A DNA stretch of 64,000 bases, from assembly GCA_022495995.1 (NCBI GenBank), contig JAFEMH010002504.1, positions 1-64,000 of the forward strand, read 5' to 3'. Position 1 is the first letter of the stretch; every line of letters begins with the position of its first letter. This document shows positions 1 to 12,095 of this stretch, one piece after another. Below the pieces are notes generated by a model. The model was not told the DNA's origin, did not search any database, and saw nothing but the letters and a program-made list of their open reading frames with translations. Made by a program: the position numbers and the translations under genes. Origin of the DNA: Adenophora triphylla var. japonica. Taxonomy: Eukaryota; Streptophyta; Magnoliopsida; Asterales; Campanulaceae.

Positions 1-310
1 ACCTTCGGTCCGATCTCGATCTCAGCCCAATCGAGACCTTCGCGGTAGATCTCAAAGTCAATCCCGGAGCTTCGCGAGTCAGATCTCCGATCTCCGACCT
101 TCGCGGTCAGATCTCCAAGTCTCATTGAGACCTTCGGCGGTCCAGATCTCGAAATGGCATCGATCCCGACCTTCGCGGTCAGATATCGATCTCCAATCGA
201 GACCTCACGCTGGTCAGATCTCCCAAATATTCAATCCCCCGACCTTTCACGGTCAAATCTTTATTACTCACGACCTTTCACGGTCCAATTTTCGAGCAGC
301 TTAAAGCCAC
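1..310 (+). repeat. Tandem array of about 30 bp units with GACC/GGTC dyad
   Basis: Roughly eight degenerate units carry GACC, a 5-7 base loop, then GGTC, followed by AGATCTC. The arms stay GACC/GGTC while the loop varies (TTCGC, TTTCAC and others), so each unit could fold as a short hairpin. The array sits upstream of the gag remnant of element A, probably in its leader. It extends past the left edge of the window. Confidence 0.7.
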
Positions 311-359
311 TTGAGCCAAATACCCCTTCAGAAAACTAAGCCGTACCTTTCGTTCCACT

Positions 360-2000
360 GCGGTGAGCAGAGTGGTTGAAATTAGGGTCGGCGTCTCGCC
401 CGGAAATTACGATTCTGGAAGCATCGAGACGGTTCCTCGGTTTCCCTCGGAAATTCCCTCCCGGCGGACTTTAGAGCATATGCGGACTGGCACGAGAAAT
501 CATGCCAGCGAGACGGCAACCCCATGCCACTTAGCATTCGTAAACGATGCTATTGTGCCCTGGGAAGAAGCCATCAGGAGCCCAGCGAGGTCCACGCACG
601 AAGAAACGAGAAAAAGGATCAGCGAGAAGGCTTTCGCCATGGTACACATCTTACGAGATGAGCGAGTGTCATGAAGCGGCTATCCCCGAAGCCGGATGGT
701 ACTTTCATCCTAATCGAGGAGCGATGATCCTTTACGATCGGCTCTCCAAACGCTTCACCCCGGGGTCCTCTTGCCTTTTGAAATCCGGAAATCCTTCAAT
801 CCAAGGGAAACGGCAGTATGCGGGGCTTAAATCATACGCCAGCCTCTCAAAGACAACCATGTCATATACGGCCAAGCCCAGAGGTACTGCACCCTTTCAC
901 TCGATGCAGCCCAGGCGCGTATGTGGATCCTCTCGAAGCAGAATCCCGATATCTCTCAAAATCCTCCCGGAGTTCACTTCCTTCCAAGCGACAATATGCT
1001 CGGTCGCTGGTTTCCCCCACACTAACCTTTCAGACCCATTCTTGCGAGACAACTTTGTAAACCTAGCCGTGACACACCTCAGATTCCCTCGGTTTCCACG
1101 GTATCCACTAAATTATGCTCCGTTCCTCTCCAAAACCCGTTTGTCCGACCCCGTATCATGGTTCCCTCCAACAGTGGACCTTTGGTTACGAGGTTCCGGC
1201 TGACCGAGAGGTTTCTATCGGCCGCATGTGGTTATACTGCGAACGAGAAAGCGAGACGAAACTAAGGAAGAATTTTACAAGGCACGAGCCGAAGCTTTGA
1301 AATCCTGAAGTCCTTTGCCCAGGATGAGCAAGTGAGAGCCTTCGAGGTCATGTTTGGAGCCATCGGTAAAAGCATTAGTCGGCCATCGCTTACGCCTTGA
1401 TCTCCAGATCCATGGTCCCATACTGGTCCCCATCGAGAAAGACCCAGAAGGAAAAGCATGCCAGACACGAGCCATCTTACCGCGTATAGAGCGACAAGCG
1501 CATTCAACCACACAGGCCCCGGCGAAGAAGGAAAAGACACCGGCTGTCGGCCGCCCTCCGGCGGGGCATCGGTCAAGCGATGGGGACACGGCCTACCAAA
1601 AGCAACGACTTCTTGAGACTGACCTTCCCGTCGCTTCGACCAAACTAGACATGCCTCTAAGCAAAATGTTGGGCCGATCAAAGAAGACCTACTCAAGCAC
1701 GTGGCGGACTACAAGCCAAAGAAGCCCGGAGCCAGGGGCAGACAAAAGCAAATGCTTGCACCTTCCACCGGTACCGTGGGCACATAAGCGATAATTGCCT
1801 CGGCACGAGATCGAGATCCGAGAATCGATAGAAGATGGAAAGCTTGAGCGTCTGGCGATCCCGGCAACAAAGAAGCGGCTAGAGTAGGGCACCTATCCTC
1901 GAGATTTGTCAATTGTCTTTTGGTCGACCTTCGTAGGTTCTAGTACTTTCCTCGTTCAATCAAGTCCGCCTCGGACATTGTAGATAATCTTAAATTTTCT
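360..2000 (+). pseudogene. Decayed gag of element A
   Basis: Short open stretches in different frames replace a continuous gene. The best landmark is near 1750-1800, where the peptide CTFHRYRGHISDNC matches the spacing of the Tat gag nucleocapsid-like motif. The equivalent in element C is CRFQQFPGHTTNSC. Upstream stretches (1350-1700) are basic and proline rich, as expected before such a motif. There are many stops and frame changes and no usable start codon. The assignment rests on order (gag motif before protease, same strand) and on the element C comparison. It is clearly non-functional. Confidence 0.5.
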
Positions 2001-2409
2001 CTAAATAAGTGTCTTTTTCTCTTCTTGCTAGACTTGAGACATTATTTGCACACCTACATTACAACTAATGAAATGGTTATATCCTAAATGATCACTTGCA
2101 TTGCTCGACACATAATCTCTGGAAATAACTAATGTTACGATTAATCGGTATGAGAAAGTCAATTGGTGCCCTCCCCCATACACTTTCCTTACCCCACAAA
2201 GGCCTCCATCAAGCCACACACTTCCCAAAACACGTCCCCACCATCACACTTGACCAAGTCAACGACGGCGGCAATATCAAGGAACAACAAAAGGTCACTC
2301 AACATCGGAAGATTGACCCCGTGTCGACAAACAACCTCGGAGCTGCGCCTTCGCCCTCGTGCACATCGAGAAAGTTCAAGCGGAGAGCATGCCTTCGTCC
2401 TCAAGAACT

Positions 2410-2570
2410 TCAAAAAAAAAAAAAAAAAGAAAAAAGAGAGAGAGAAAAGTTCAAACAAGAACTTCAAAAAAAAAAAAAAAAAAAGAGAGAGAAAAGTTCA
2501 AACAAGAACTTCAAAAAAGAAAAAAAAGAAAAAAAGAGAGAAAAGTTCAAAGCGAGAACTTCAAAAAAAA
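2410..2570 (+). repeat. Purine-rich tandem repeat, about 52 bp unit
   Basis: Three to four units consist of an A-run, GAGAGA, then AAAAGTTC followed by AAGAACTTC. The AAGTTC/GAACTT arms form a small dyad in each unit. Lysine-rich reading frames here are produced by the repeat and are not genes. Confidence 0.75.
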
Positions 2571-2579
2571 AGTGAGGCG

Positions 2580-4250
2580 AAAGGACCCGGCACCGCCAAT
2601 CACAAGCTTGACGGATGGGCAAACAAAATTAAAGCTCGAAGAATGGAGGTTGTCGATAACAATGGAGCGGTCAAAGCAAAGGCAAAAACACATCATAAGC
2701 CCTTACGCTACATTCGAATTCTTTCTCCCCGGTGAAAGACGGCCGATCAGAAGCAATGGAATCAACGGAAGAAGCCGTCAACAACGACTTGTCAAGGAAT
2801 CACCTCGAGGCCCGTACCTCATCATCCAAACTTCCCATCCGAGCCTTTTCACCAAAGGGACCACAAATGTTCATACCCTTTTCCCCGAGCCAAGCACCGA
2901 TTCCGCCGAACTACGGCGACTGAGCTCCTTACAGCGAGGAGAACCTAGGCAAACGAGAACGGTCCATAGCTAAACACATACAAATCCCATAGAACCCGGT
3001 CTCATGTTGACCTTCCCCATACACGAGACCTTTCTTTCACACCTGACCAACTTTGATCCGCGACATCGGTTGACTTTCTTCTCACGGTTAATCAAGACAT
3101 TTGTTCATATCGGGATTAATGGTTGAACAACTTTGAACATTAGCAAAGAAAGGGTTTTAAAGCAATCTTGTGATCATTATGGATAAAACATGTTTTCGGA
3201 TGTCTCGACAAGTCTTCTTTTTCTACGATAATAGGAAAATTAGAGCTAAACCTTTGTCTTTACGTCGGCAAGAGCTTCCATACCTTTGCTCCCAGGCCTC
3301 TCTGCGCTCATACTCTCCCAAAGAGTCAAACCAAGCGAGTTTTGGTGCACCACATTAAACTAGGCATCCACATAAAATCGGGATTCGTTCCCACTTCTCT
3401 AAAATACGTCCTTGCGCGGATACATTACAAGCCATTCCTCTTATACACTTTGGTTGACCAATCAAAAAAAAAAAAATCAAGGACGGTTGCCTCGTCGGGC
3501 CACATGGAGTTCAACTCGGATTGGGGCTGCATCGGATTCACTCTAGAATCCCCACGGATGACCGAGTGATTCCTTCAAGCGGGGCTTCACCAACCCATTT
3601 CTTCGGGCGGGGCTTTGCCATGCAAAGAGAGTTTTTCTCATCCCGAGGGTCTACCTTGAGTTTCGATTCTTGGGGCTTGTCGGAAGCATCTTTCGGCATT
3701 ATGGTCTTAATCGAGTGGGGCTTCTCGGATACGGCCTCGACGGATCGAATACTGAATCCTCATGACACCTCTAGGCCACGGTAGCATTGAAGGGCGGTTT
3801 TCTCCGGCCAAGTCTTCCCTTCCTTCAAACGGCACCGGCTTCGGAACCTACGGGGGTGGGAAGCGAAAATATCCTGGCGACACCACGGTTCGGGCATCGG
3901 GACACAAGAAAGTCTCCAATCTCGGCAACCTTACGCCAACAAGAAGCATAATCCCCGAAGGATAAACCAAAGTTCAACTCATCAAACCTCAAAGCAATGC
4001 AGGCACCACGAAACCTCTACCTCTCGAATGTTGGAGGACCCAGATCCTCGCTCGGCTCAAGCGGACTCGGGCGAACATTTCCCTTTAGTCTCTGCTCACC
4101 TCTTCGTACCCTCACAAGCTCGAGCTAGAGGAAAGTTTGGCCCGTACCATGGTCCCCGTGGACGCAACTCCGAGAAGAAGTAATCCAGGATGATCGACGG
4201 CATCATCGTCACCCTCCTGATTTGGACTGCCAAAATTTGGGGCGATCACG
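2580..4250 (+). other. Non-coding or fully decayed gag-protease spacer of element A
   Basis: This is moderately GC-rich sequence with only short shadow frames. By position it lies between the gag knuckle and the protease of element A. I recognise no domain, RNA gene or promoter in it. Confidence 0.4.
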
Positions 4251-5030
4251 ATGAGCGGCTACATCACAGTCCGGTGGACGGCGTCGCCTTCCTCGTGTGT
4301 TGGTAGACGAAGGTTCGGAATGAATGTCTTGCCTTGAGAGGATGAACAGCTTGACATCAAGCCTATAGATTTGAAGCCTTCGAGTCCACCTGTCGAGGCC
4401 TACGATTCTACTTCCCTTGCGATTCTCGGGGTTGCTACTCTAAATATACGGTTCGTGACGGGTGATCCCATAGAATTTCAAGTGTTGGACATTCCTATCA
4501 CTTTCCTGACCATCACTGGGCGACCACGGCTGCATCAAATGAATGGTGTGGTATCCACCCTTCACCGATGCCTCAAGTTCATGCAAGGCAACGAGCTAAC
4601 CACGGTCTACGGCGACGGCGTCACCACGCGGGGACCGGCGCCAACGGCATTCCAATCAAGCACGATGACGATATGGCATTAAGCGGATTCACCTTGGAGA
4701 CCTCCAAAATCAAATATGCAATGTGGACCTTCCACTATTTCGGGACAAAAATCCCTCCCGCCATGAAGATGATGAAACTCATGAACTTCATCCCGGGGGG
4801 TGGGGCTCGGCAAAAGGTTACAAGGCGACACCAAGTCATCAAAGTCAAGGACCACACCACGATCCGGGGCTCGGTTATGTGCCAACAGCGGTGACATCGG
4901 GAAAAACAACGAGGCTCGCCGCACCAAGGCGGCGGCCGCGGGAACCTACTGAGGCGTACCCAACCTCCGAGGCCTTACGGTTTCGGCCTCACCCGCTGCT
5001 TCGTCAAAGGGCGACAACGGGGTGAGGAGC
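4250..5030 (+). pseudogene. Decayed aspartic protease and G-patch region of element A
   Basis: The frames 4371-4682 and 4568-4894 match, segment by segment, the protease region of element C. Shared pieces include EFQVLDIPITF (C: EFQVIDIPVTF), VVSTLHRCLKFMQ (C: VASTLHQCLKFVQ) and LSGFTLE followed by IPPAMKMM and FIPG. A glycine-rich tail like a G-patch follows, ending in GLGY. An active-site-like VLVDEGS is readable near 4300, where family members have D-T/S/N-G. At least two frameshifts and several stops break it. Immediately after it the sequence turns into tandem arrays with no RT. Confidence 0.7.
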
Positions 5031-5059
5031 GACGGAGGAGGCGATTGAAGACGAAGCGA

Positions 5060-5390
5060 TTATCCGTCTCTAGAAAGATTACCCATCTTTTCGTGAGATT
5101 ACCCATCTCTTAGAGATTACCCATCTTTTCGTGAGATTACCCATCTTCTAGAGAGATTATCGATCTTTTCGTGAGATTACCCATCTTTTAGAGATTACCC
5201 ATCTGCTTTAGAAATATTACCCATCTTTTCGTGAGATTACCCATCTTTTCGTGAGATTACCCATCTCTTAGAGATTATCGATCTTTTCGTAAGATTACCC
5301 ATCTTTTCGTGAGATTACCCATCTTGTCGTGAGATTACCCATCTTTTCGTGAGATTACCCATCTCTTAGAGAGATTACCCATCTTTTCAT
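5060..5390 (+). repeat. Tandem array, about 20 bp unit
   Basis: About 15 units of GAGATTACCCATCTTTTCGT and close variants. It begins the 3' untranslated array block of element A, directly after the protease remnant. Confidence 0.9.
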
Positions 5391-6890
5391 AAGATCCTCT
5401 CCAGCTATCTCCTCGTGAGATCCTTTCTCGTTATTCTCCCTCGTGAGATCTTTTCGTCATCTCCTGCGAGATCCTTCCCTGAGATCTTGCATCTCGTTAT
5501 CTCCTACGTGAGATTCTTTCTCGCTATCTCCCAGTGAGATTCCTTTTTGCGATTCTACATCTCGCTATCTCCTAGTGAGATTCCTTTCCGAGATTCGCAT
5601 CTCGCTATCTCCCAGTGAGATTCCTTCTCGAGATTCATCTCGCCGTCTCCTCGTGAGATTCCTTTTCGAGATTCTACATCTCGCCTATCTCCTCGTGAGA
5701 TTCCTTTTCGAGATTCCTACATCTCGCCATTATCTCCTGCGTGAGATTCCTTTTGAGATTCTACATCTCGCCGTCTCTCGTGAGATTCCTTTACGAGATT
5801 CTGCATCTCGCCATCTCCTAGTGAGATTCCTTTTAAGATCTCCGCATCTCGCTATCTCCTCGTGAGATTCCTTTCGAGATTCTGCATCTCGCCATCTCCC
5901 AGATGAGATTCCTTTCCAGAGATTCTGCATCTCGCTATCTCCCTGTGAGATTCCTTTCCGAGATTCTGCATCTCGCTATCTCCCCGTGAGATTCCTTAGA
6001 GATTCCGCATCTCGCCTATCTCCCAGTGAGATTCCTTTACGAGATTCCGCATCTCGCCCTATCTCCGTGAGATTCCTTCCCGAGATTCCGCATCTCGCCA
6101 TCTCCTCGTGAGATTCCTTTCAGAGATTACGCATCTCGCCGTCTCCTGATGAGATTCCTTTCGAATTTCGCATCTCGCCGTCTCCTCGTGAGATTCCTTT
6201 TCGAGATTCCGCATCTCGCCGTCTCCTCGTGAGATTCCTTTCTGAGATTCCGCATCTCGCCGTCTCCAGTGAGATTCCTTCCTAGATTACGCATCTCGCC
6301 GTCTCCTAGTGAGATTCCTTTCAGAGATTTCGCATCTCGCCATCTCTCGTGAGATTCCTTTCCGAGATTCGCATCTCGCCATCTCCTCGTGAGATTCCTT
6401 TCTGAGATTCGCATCTCGCCGTCTCCCAGTGAGATTCCTTAGAGATTACGCATCTCGCTATCTCCTCGTGAGATTCCTTTCTGAGATTCCACGCATCTCG
6501 CCGTCTCCACCGTGAGATTCCTTGAGATTTGCATCTCGCCTATCTCCTCGTGAGATTCCTTTCCTAGGGATTAAATCTCGCTATCTCCCCAGTGAGATTC
6601 CTTCCAGAGATTCCGCATCTAGCCGTCTCCCAGTGAGATTTCTTTCAGAGATTACGCATCTCGCTATCTCCCGATGAGATTCCTTTTCGAGATCACGCAT
6701 CTCGCTATCTCCTCGTGAAGTTCCTTTTCGAGATCCTACATCTGCGCTATCTCTGATGATTCCTTCCCAGAGATTTCAGCATCTCTGCCGTCTCCCTATC
6801 GATGAGACCACTTTCCCTATTATTCTCCCTCGCTGAGGATCCTCTCCCAGGAGATTTCACCTCTCGTCAATCTCCCCACACTCTTGTGTG
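5390..6890 (+). repeat. Tandem array, about 38-40 bp unit (ATCTCGC / GTGAGATTCC)
   Basis: Close to 40 degenerate units read GCATCTCGC, then CGTCTCCTCGTGAGATTCC. Each unit has a TCTC/GAGA dyad. Indels of one to a few bases occur in most units. The long arginine-rich reading frames here are repeat artefacts. Confidence 0.9.
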
Positions 6891-6949
6891 CAGTGAGATT
6901 TCACGTCAAACCCCCTCTCCCAGAGGTCGAAGTCCCGGTTAGTCTTCAG

Positions 6950-7590
6950 CTAACGTTCGTCTCAGGCGAACGTTAAATTCTCGATTAGTCCTCATTGCTG
7001 CGCTCGTCTCCAGAACGTTAAATTCTGTCAATCCCCGGAGTCGGCGTTTTGACATTGGCTTGCTCACTTCGCTCTTCTCAGAGATTGGCGTTTTGACATT
7101 GGCTGATAAATGTCTCCGGACATTCGGTGCACAGTGTCTCATTGAGTCCCCGGTGAAGCGTTTGACATTGAAGCAGCTCAATCATGTCTCCGGACATTCG
7201 AATTACATTACGTCTCCAGGACGTTAGAATTCCCGATTGGCGTTTGACATTGAAGCAGCATCAATTGTCATGTCTACGAACATTTCCGGTTACAATTCCG
7301 TCTCCAGGGCGTTAAATTCTCAGATTGGCGTTTGACACTCGAAGCGGCTTCAATCATTGTAATCTGAACATTCAGTTACAATTCCGTCGTCCGGACATTA
7401 AATTCCGAGTTGGCGTTTGACATTCCAAACGCTCAATCATGTCTCCAAAACATTCCGATTACAATTAGTCTCCCAGGAGCGTTATATTCCCGATTGACGT
7501 TTGACATTGAAACGCTGCAGCTCCTGTCTTCCGGACATCAAATCACAATTAGTCTCCCAGTCGTCAAAATTCCCGTAGGTTTTCACAGCG
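6950..7590 (+). repeat. Tandem array, about 85-90 bp unit with CGTTTGACATT dyad
   Basis: About seven units contain GGCGTTTGACATTGAAGC-like and GTCTCCGGACATTC-like blocks. Some units form clean hairpins, for example GCGTTTG/CAAACGC at 7413-7432 and CGTTT/AAACG at 7498-7514. The same core recurs in the LTR array at 13682-13853. Confidence 0.85.
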
Positions 7591-7599
7591 TTCACTTCC

Positions 7600-8240
7600 T
7601 CGGCGGACGCAATAAAGCCCGAACCCCAGCGAACGCCTTGCAACATTTCTCCTTCGTGGTACCAATAAGCCCGAACCCCAGGCACGAATGCCTTGCAACA
7701 ATTCTCCTTCGGCGGGCTGAAATAAGCTCGAACCCCGATGCACCGAATGCCTTGCAACAATTCTCCTTCGGCGGCTCGCAATGGCCCAGAACCCCAGAGC
7801 ACGAACGCCTTGCAACATTCCTCCTTCGGCGGCCGCAATAAGCCCGAACCCAAGGCACGAACGCCTTGCAACATTTCTCCTTCGGCGGCCGCAATGGCCC
7901 GAACCCCGAGGCACGAACGCCTTGCAACATTTCTCCTTCGGCAGCCTCGCCGCATGTAGCCCGAACCCTAAGATTCAGATGCCTTGCAACAATTTCCTTC
8001 GGCCCGATTTGCAATAAGCCGAACCCCGAGGCAACGCCTTTGCAACATTTCTCCTTCGCGGCCGCAATGGCCCAAGCTCCGAACCCCGAGGCACGAACGC
8101 CTTGCATCATTTCTCCTTGACGGCCATGCGCTCAAGCCCAAACCCCACGAGGGCACGAACGCCTTGCAACAATTCTCCTTCGCATAATAAGCTGAACCCC
8201 AAGGCACGAACGCCTTGCAACAATTCTCCGGGCCGCCGGT
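7600..8240 (+). repeat. Tandem array, about 55-62 bp unit
   Basis: About eleven units contain CGAACCCC, GGCACGAACGCCTTGCAACA and TTCTCCTTCGGCGG. The sequence is GC-rich compared with flanking arrays. No coding meaning is evident in any frame. Confidence 0.9.
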
Positions 8241-8299
8241 CGTAAGCCCGGTCGTCCCACCTCGGCGGCCATCCAAGGTAAGCCCGCACAACAATCCCT

Positions 8300-8505
8300 C
8301 TTCGGCCATCATCGTAAGCCCAAACACCATTTCCATCGAACTCGGAACCTTCCCCATTTCCGTCGAACTCGGTCACTCTCAAAACCATTTCGTCGAACCG
8401 GAACCTTGAAGACCATTTCCGTCGAACTCGAAACCTTCAAAACCATTTCCATCGAACTTCGGAACCTTCAAAACCATTTCCGTTGAACCAGGACTTTCAA
8501 AACCA
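8300..8505 (+). repeat. Short tandem array, about 34 bp unit
   Basis: About six units of CCATTTCCGTCGAACTCGG and AACCTTCAAAA. It is a transition zone between two larger arrays. Confidence 0.8.
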
Positions 8506-8509
8506 TCTC

Positions 8510-10765
8510 CTCGTGAGATTCACCCATCTACCCGCGAGATCCTTCCCCCAGAAGATTTTGCATCTCGTCATCTCCTCGTGAGATTCTTTTCTATTATTCT
8601 CCCTCGTGAGAATCAGCCATCTCCCTCGTGAGATTCAGTCATCTCCCTCGTGAGATTCACCCATCTCCCTCGTGAGAATCAGCCCATCTCCCCAGTGAGA
8701 TTCGGTCATCTCCCTCGTGAGATTCGGTCATCTCCCTCGTGAGATTCGCAATCTCCTCGTGAGATTCAGGCATCTCCCTCGTGAGATTCACCCATCTCCC
8801 TCGTGAGAATCAGTCATCTCCCTCGTGAGAATCAGTCATCTCCCTCGTGAGATTCAGTCATCTCCCTCGTGAGATTCACCCATCTCCCTTGTGAAAATCA
8901 GTCATCTCCCTCGTGAGATTTACCCATCTCCCTCGTGAGATTCAGCCCGTCTCACGTGAGATTCAGTCATCTCCCTCGTGAGATTCAGTCATCTCCCTCG
9001 TGAGATTCACCCATCTCCCTCGTGAGATTCAGTTATCTCCCTCGTGAGATTCACCCATCTCCCTCGTGAGAATCAGTCATCTCCCTCGTGAGATTCAGTC
9101 ATCTCTCGTGAGATTACTTCCCGTCTCCCTCGTGAGAATCGGTCGTCTCCTCGTGGGGATTCGCCCATCTCCCTCGTGAGATTCGGCCCATCTCCCCGTG
9201 AGATTCGGTCATCTCCCTCGGGAGATTGGTCATCTCCCTCGTGAGATTCACCCATCTCCCTCATGAGATTCGGATCATCTCCCTCGTGACATTCACCCGT
9301 CTCCCTCGTGAGAATCGAGTGTCTCCTCGTGAGTCGCACCCATCTCCTCGTGAGTTCGGTCGTCTCCCTCGTGAGATTCACCCATCTCCCTCGTGAAGTT
9401 CGGTCGTCTCCTCGTGAGATTCACCCGTCTCCTCGTGAGAATCGGTCATCTCCCTCGTGATTCACCCGTCTCCCTCGTGGTCGAGATTCGGCCCGAGTCT
9501 CCCTCGTGAGAATCGGTCGTCTCCCTCGTGAGATTCACCAGTCTCCTCGTGATTCGGTCATCTCCTCGTGAGATTCACCCATATCCCTCGTGAGAATCGG
9601 GTCATCTCCCTCGTGAGATTAGCCCCTGTCTCCTCGTGAGATTCGGCCCCGTCTCCCTCGTGAGATGAGTCTCCCCTCGTAGATTCGGTCGTCTCCTCGT
9701 GAGATTCACCCCGTCTCCTCGTGAGATTCGGTCGTCTCCCGTGAGATTCACCCATCTCCCTCGTGAGAATCGGTCATCTCCCTCGTGAGATTCGAGTCAT
9801 CTCCCTCGTGAGATTCACCCAGTCTCTCCCTCGTGAGATTCGGCCAGTCTCACTCGTGAGATTCGGTCATCTCCCTCGTGAGATTCACCCCGTCTCCCTC
9901 GTGAGATTCGGTCTCCTCGTGAGATTCGCCCATCTCCCTCGTGAGAATTCGGGTTAGCCATCTCCCTCGTGAGATTCGTACCATCTCCCTCGTGAGATTC
10001 ACCCATCTCCCTCGTGAGGAATCGGTCATCTCCCTCGTGAGATTCACCCATCTCCCTCGTGAGATTCGGCCCGTCTCCCTCGTGAGATTCGGTCGTCTCC
10101 CTCGTGAGATTCAGCCTAGTCTCCCTCGTGAGATTCGAGTCATCTCCCTCGTGAGATTCACCCGTCTCTCCTCGTGAGATTCAGTCATCTCCCTCGTGAG
10201 ATTCACCCATCTCCTCGTGAGATTCGGTCATCTCCTCGTGAGATTCACCCATCTCCCTCGTGAATCGGTCTCCCTGCGTGAGATTCGCTGCCATCTCCCT
10301 TGTGAGATTTGGCGGGTCTCCTCGTGAGATTCGGTAATCTCCTCGTAAGATTCACTTGTCTCCCTCGTGAGATTCGGTAATCTCCCTCGTGAGATTCACC
10401 CATCTCCCTCGTGAGATTCGGCCCCGTCTCCCTCGTGAGATTCACCCCATCTCCCTCATGAGATTCGGTCATCTCCTCGTGAGATTAGCCCATCTCCCTC
10501 GTGAGATTCTCCCATCTCCCTGCGTGAGATTAGGTCATCTCCCTCGTGAGATTCACCCCGTCTCCTCGTGAGATTCTCCCATCTCCCTCGTGAGATTCGG
10601 TCATCTCCTCGTGAGATTCGGCGAGTCTCCTCGTGAGATTCACCCGTCTCCACTTGTGAGATTCGGCCCGTCTCCCTCGTGAGAATCAAACTATCTCCCT
10701 CGTGAGATTCACCCATTTCCTCGTGAGATTCACTCATCTCCCTCGTGAAGTTCAACCACGCCCTC
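8510..10765 (+). repeat. Tandem array, about 21 bp unit (ATCTCCCTCGTGAGATTC)
   Basis: Around 100 units. The monomer contains TCTC, six bases, then GAGA, so every unit has a small dyad. Longer-period patterns (GGTC, CACCC or GGCCC after the core) alternate irregularly, which suggests higher-order duplication. This is the largest array of element A. Confidence 0.92.
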
Positions 10766-10769
10766 GTAA

Positions 10770-11845
10770 GTTTCGAAATCTTAGGTTCGGGCGCCTCACA
10801 ATAGTCTCCATTCGGAGTTCGGATGCCTCGCAATGGTCTCACTTAGGTTCGGGACGCCTCACAATAGTCTCCATTCGGGTTCGGATGCCTCGCAATGGTC
10901 TCACTTAGGTTCGAAGCGCCTCCTGATAGTCTCCATTCGGGTTCGGATGCCTCACAATGGTCTCACTTAGGTTCGGGCGCCTCCTACAATAGTCTCCATT
11001 CGGAGTTCGGATGCCTCGCAGTGGTCTCACTTAGGTTCGGGCGCCACACGATAGTCTCCATTCGGGTTCGGATGCCTCGCAATGGTCTCACTTAGGTTCG
11101 AGACGCGTCACAATAGTCTCCATTCGGAGTTCGGATGCCTCGCAATGAGTCTCACTTAGGTTCGAGACGCCTCACAATAGTCTCCATTCGGGATCGGATG
11201 CCTCGCAATGGTCTCACTTAGGTTCGTACGCCTCTGATAGTCTCCATTCGGAGTTCGGATGCCTCGCAATGGTCTCACTTAGGTTCGAGCCGCCCTACCT
11301 GATAGTCTCCATTCGGGGTTCGGATGCCTCGCAATGGTCTCGCAGGTTCGAGGACGCCTCACAGATAGTCTCCATTCGAGGTTCGGATGCCTCGTGATGG
11401 TCTCACTTAGGTTCGAGACGCCTCCTGACAATAGTCTTCATTCGAGGTTCGGATGCCTCGTATGGTCTCATAGGTTCGGACGCCTCACAATAGTCTCCAT
11501 TCAGTTCGGATGCCTCGCAATGGTCTCACTTAGGTTCGACGCCTCCAATAAGTCTCCATTCGGAGTTCGGATGCCTCGCAATGGTCTCGCTTAGGTTCCG
11601 AGACGCCTCACAATAGTCTCCATTCGGGTTCGGATGCCTCGCAATGGTCTCACTTAGGTTCGAGACGCCTCACAATAGTCTCCATTCAGGTTCGGATGCC
11701 TCGCAATGGTCTCACTTAGGTTCGGACGCCTCCACAATAGTCTCCATTCGGATGCCTCGCAATGGTCTCACTTAGGTTCGAGATGCCTCATGATGGTCCC
11801 ATTTAGGTTCGGACGCCTTCAAATAGTCTCCCTCGCGTTTAGACG
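10770..11845 (+). repeat. Tandem array, about 60 bp unit made of two 30 bp halves
   Basis: About 18 units alternate a TTAGGTTCGGACGCCTC, AATAGTCTCCATT half with a GGTTCGGATGCCTCGC, AATGGTCTCAC half. A related monomer occurs in element E at 46990-47640. Confidence 0.92.
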
Positions 11846-11849
11846 CCTC

Positions 11850-12095
11850 CAAACATGCTTGATCTCTCGGGGCCAAATCCTCCTAATCATTCCCCACGAG
11901 TTGAGGCCCCTACCAATTTCCCTCACACCCGCGAACTACGATCGGCTTGATTCCCGCTCGGGATACGTAGGGAATCCTTTTGCTAAGGGTCCAGCCATTT
12001 GACCGCCCAAGTCTCTCCATAAGGCATCCCCCGATTTGGATCCTTATCTTTTCGCGACCCCACTTCCTTGAAAGTGCCGTCGCCGAGGGGCTAAC
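11850..12095 (+). promoter_or_regulatory. Conserved 3' untranslated block and polypurine tract of element A
   Basis: At 11932-11977 there is a block containing GGCTTGATTCCC and GGGATACGTAGGGAATCC, which can pair with itself and is shared with element C. A CACTT/AAGTG hairpin follows at 12061-12076. The polypurine tract CGCCGAGGGGCT lies at 12081-12092 and would prime plus-strand DNA synthesis. The LTR starts just after it. The same order is seen in C, and the hairpin and tract alone are seen in E. Confidence 0.75.

Noticed and set aside
2132..2973. Lysine-rich frames of 147-204 codons
   Set aside because: Generated by the A-run and GAGA repeat at 2410-2570; overlapping frames on one strand all look alike.
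5060..10765. CRISPR array
   Set aside because: Units are directly adjacent and degenerate without unique spacers, and the DNA is plant.
5390..11845. Long open frames rich in Arg, Glu and Ser on both strands
   Set aside because: They follow the period of the tandem arrays, occur in several frames and lack starts, domains or codon bias.
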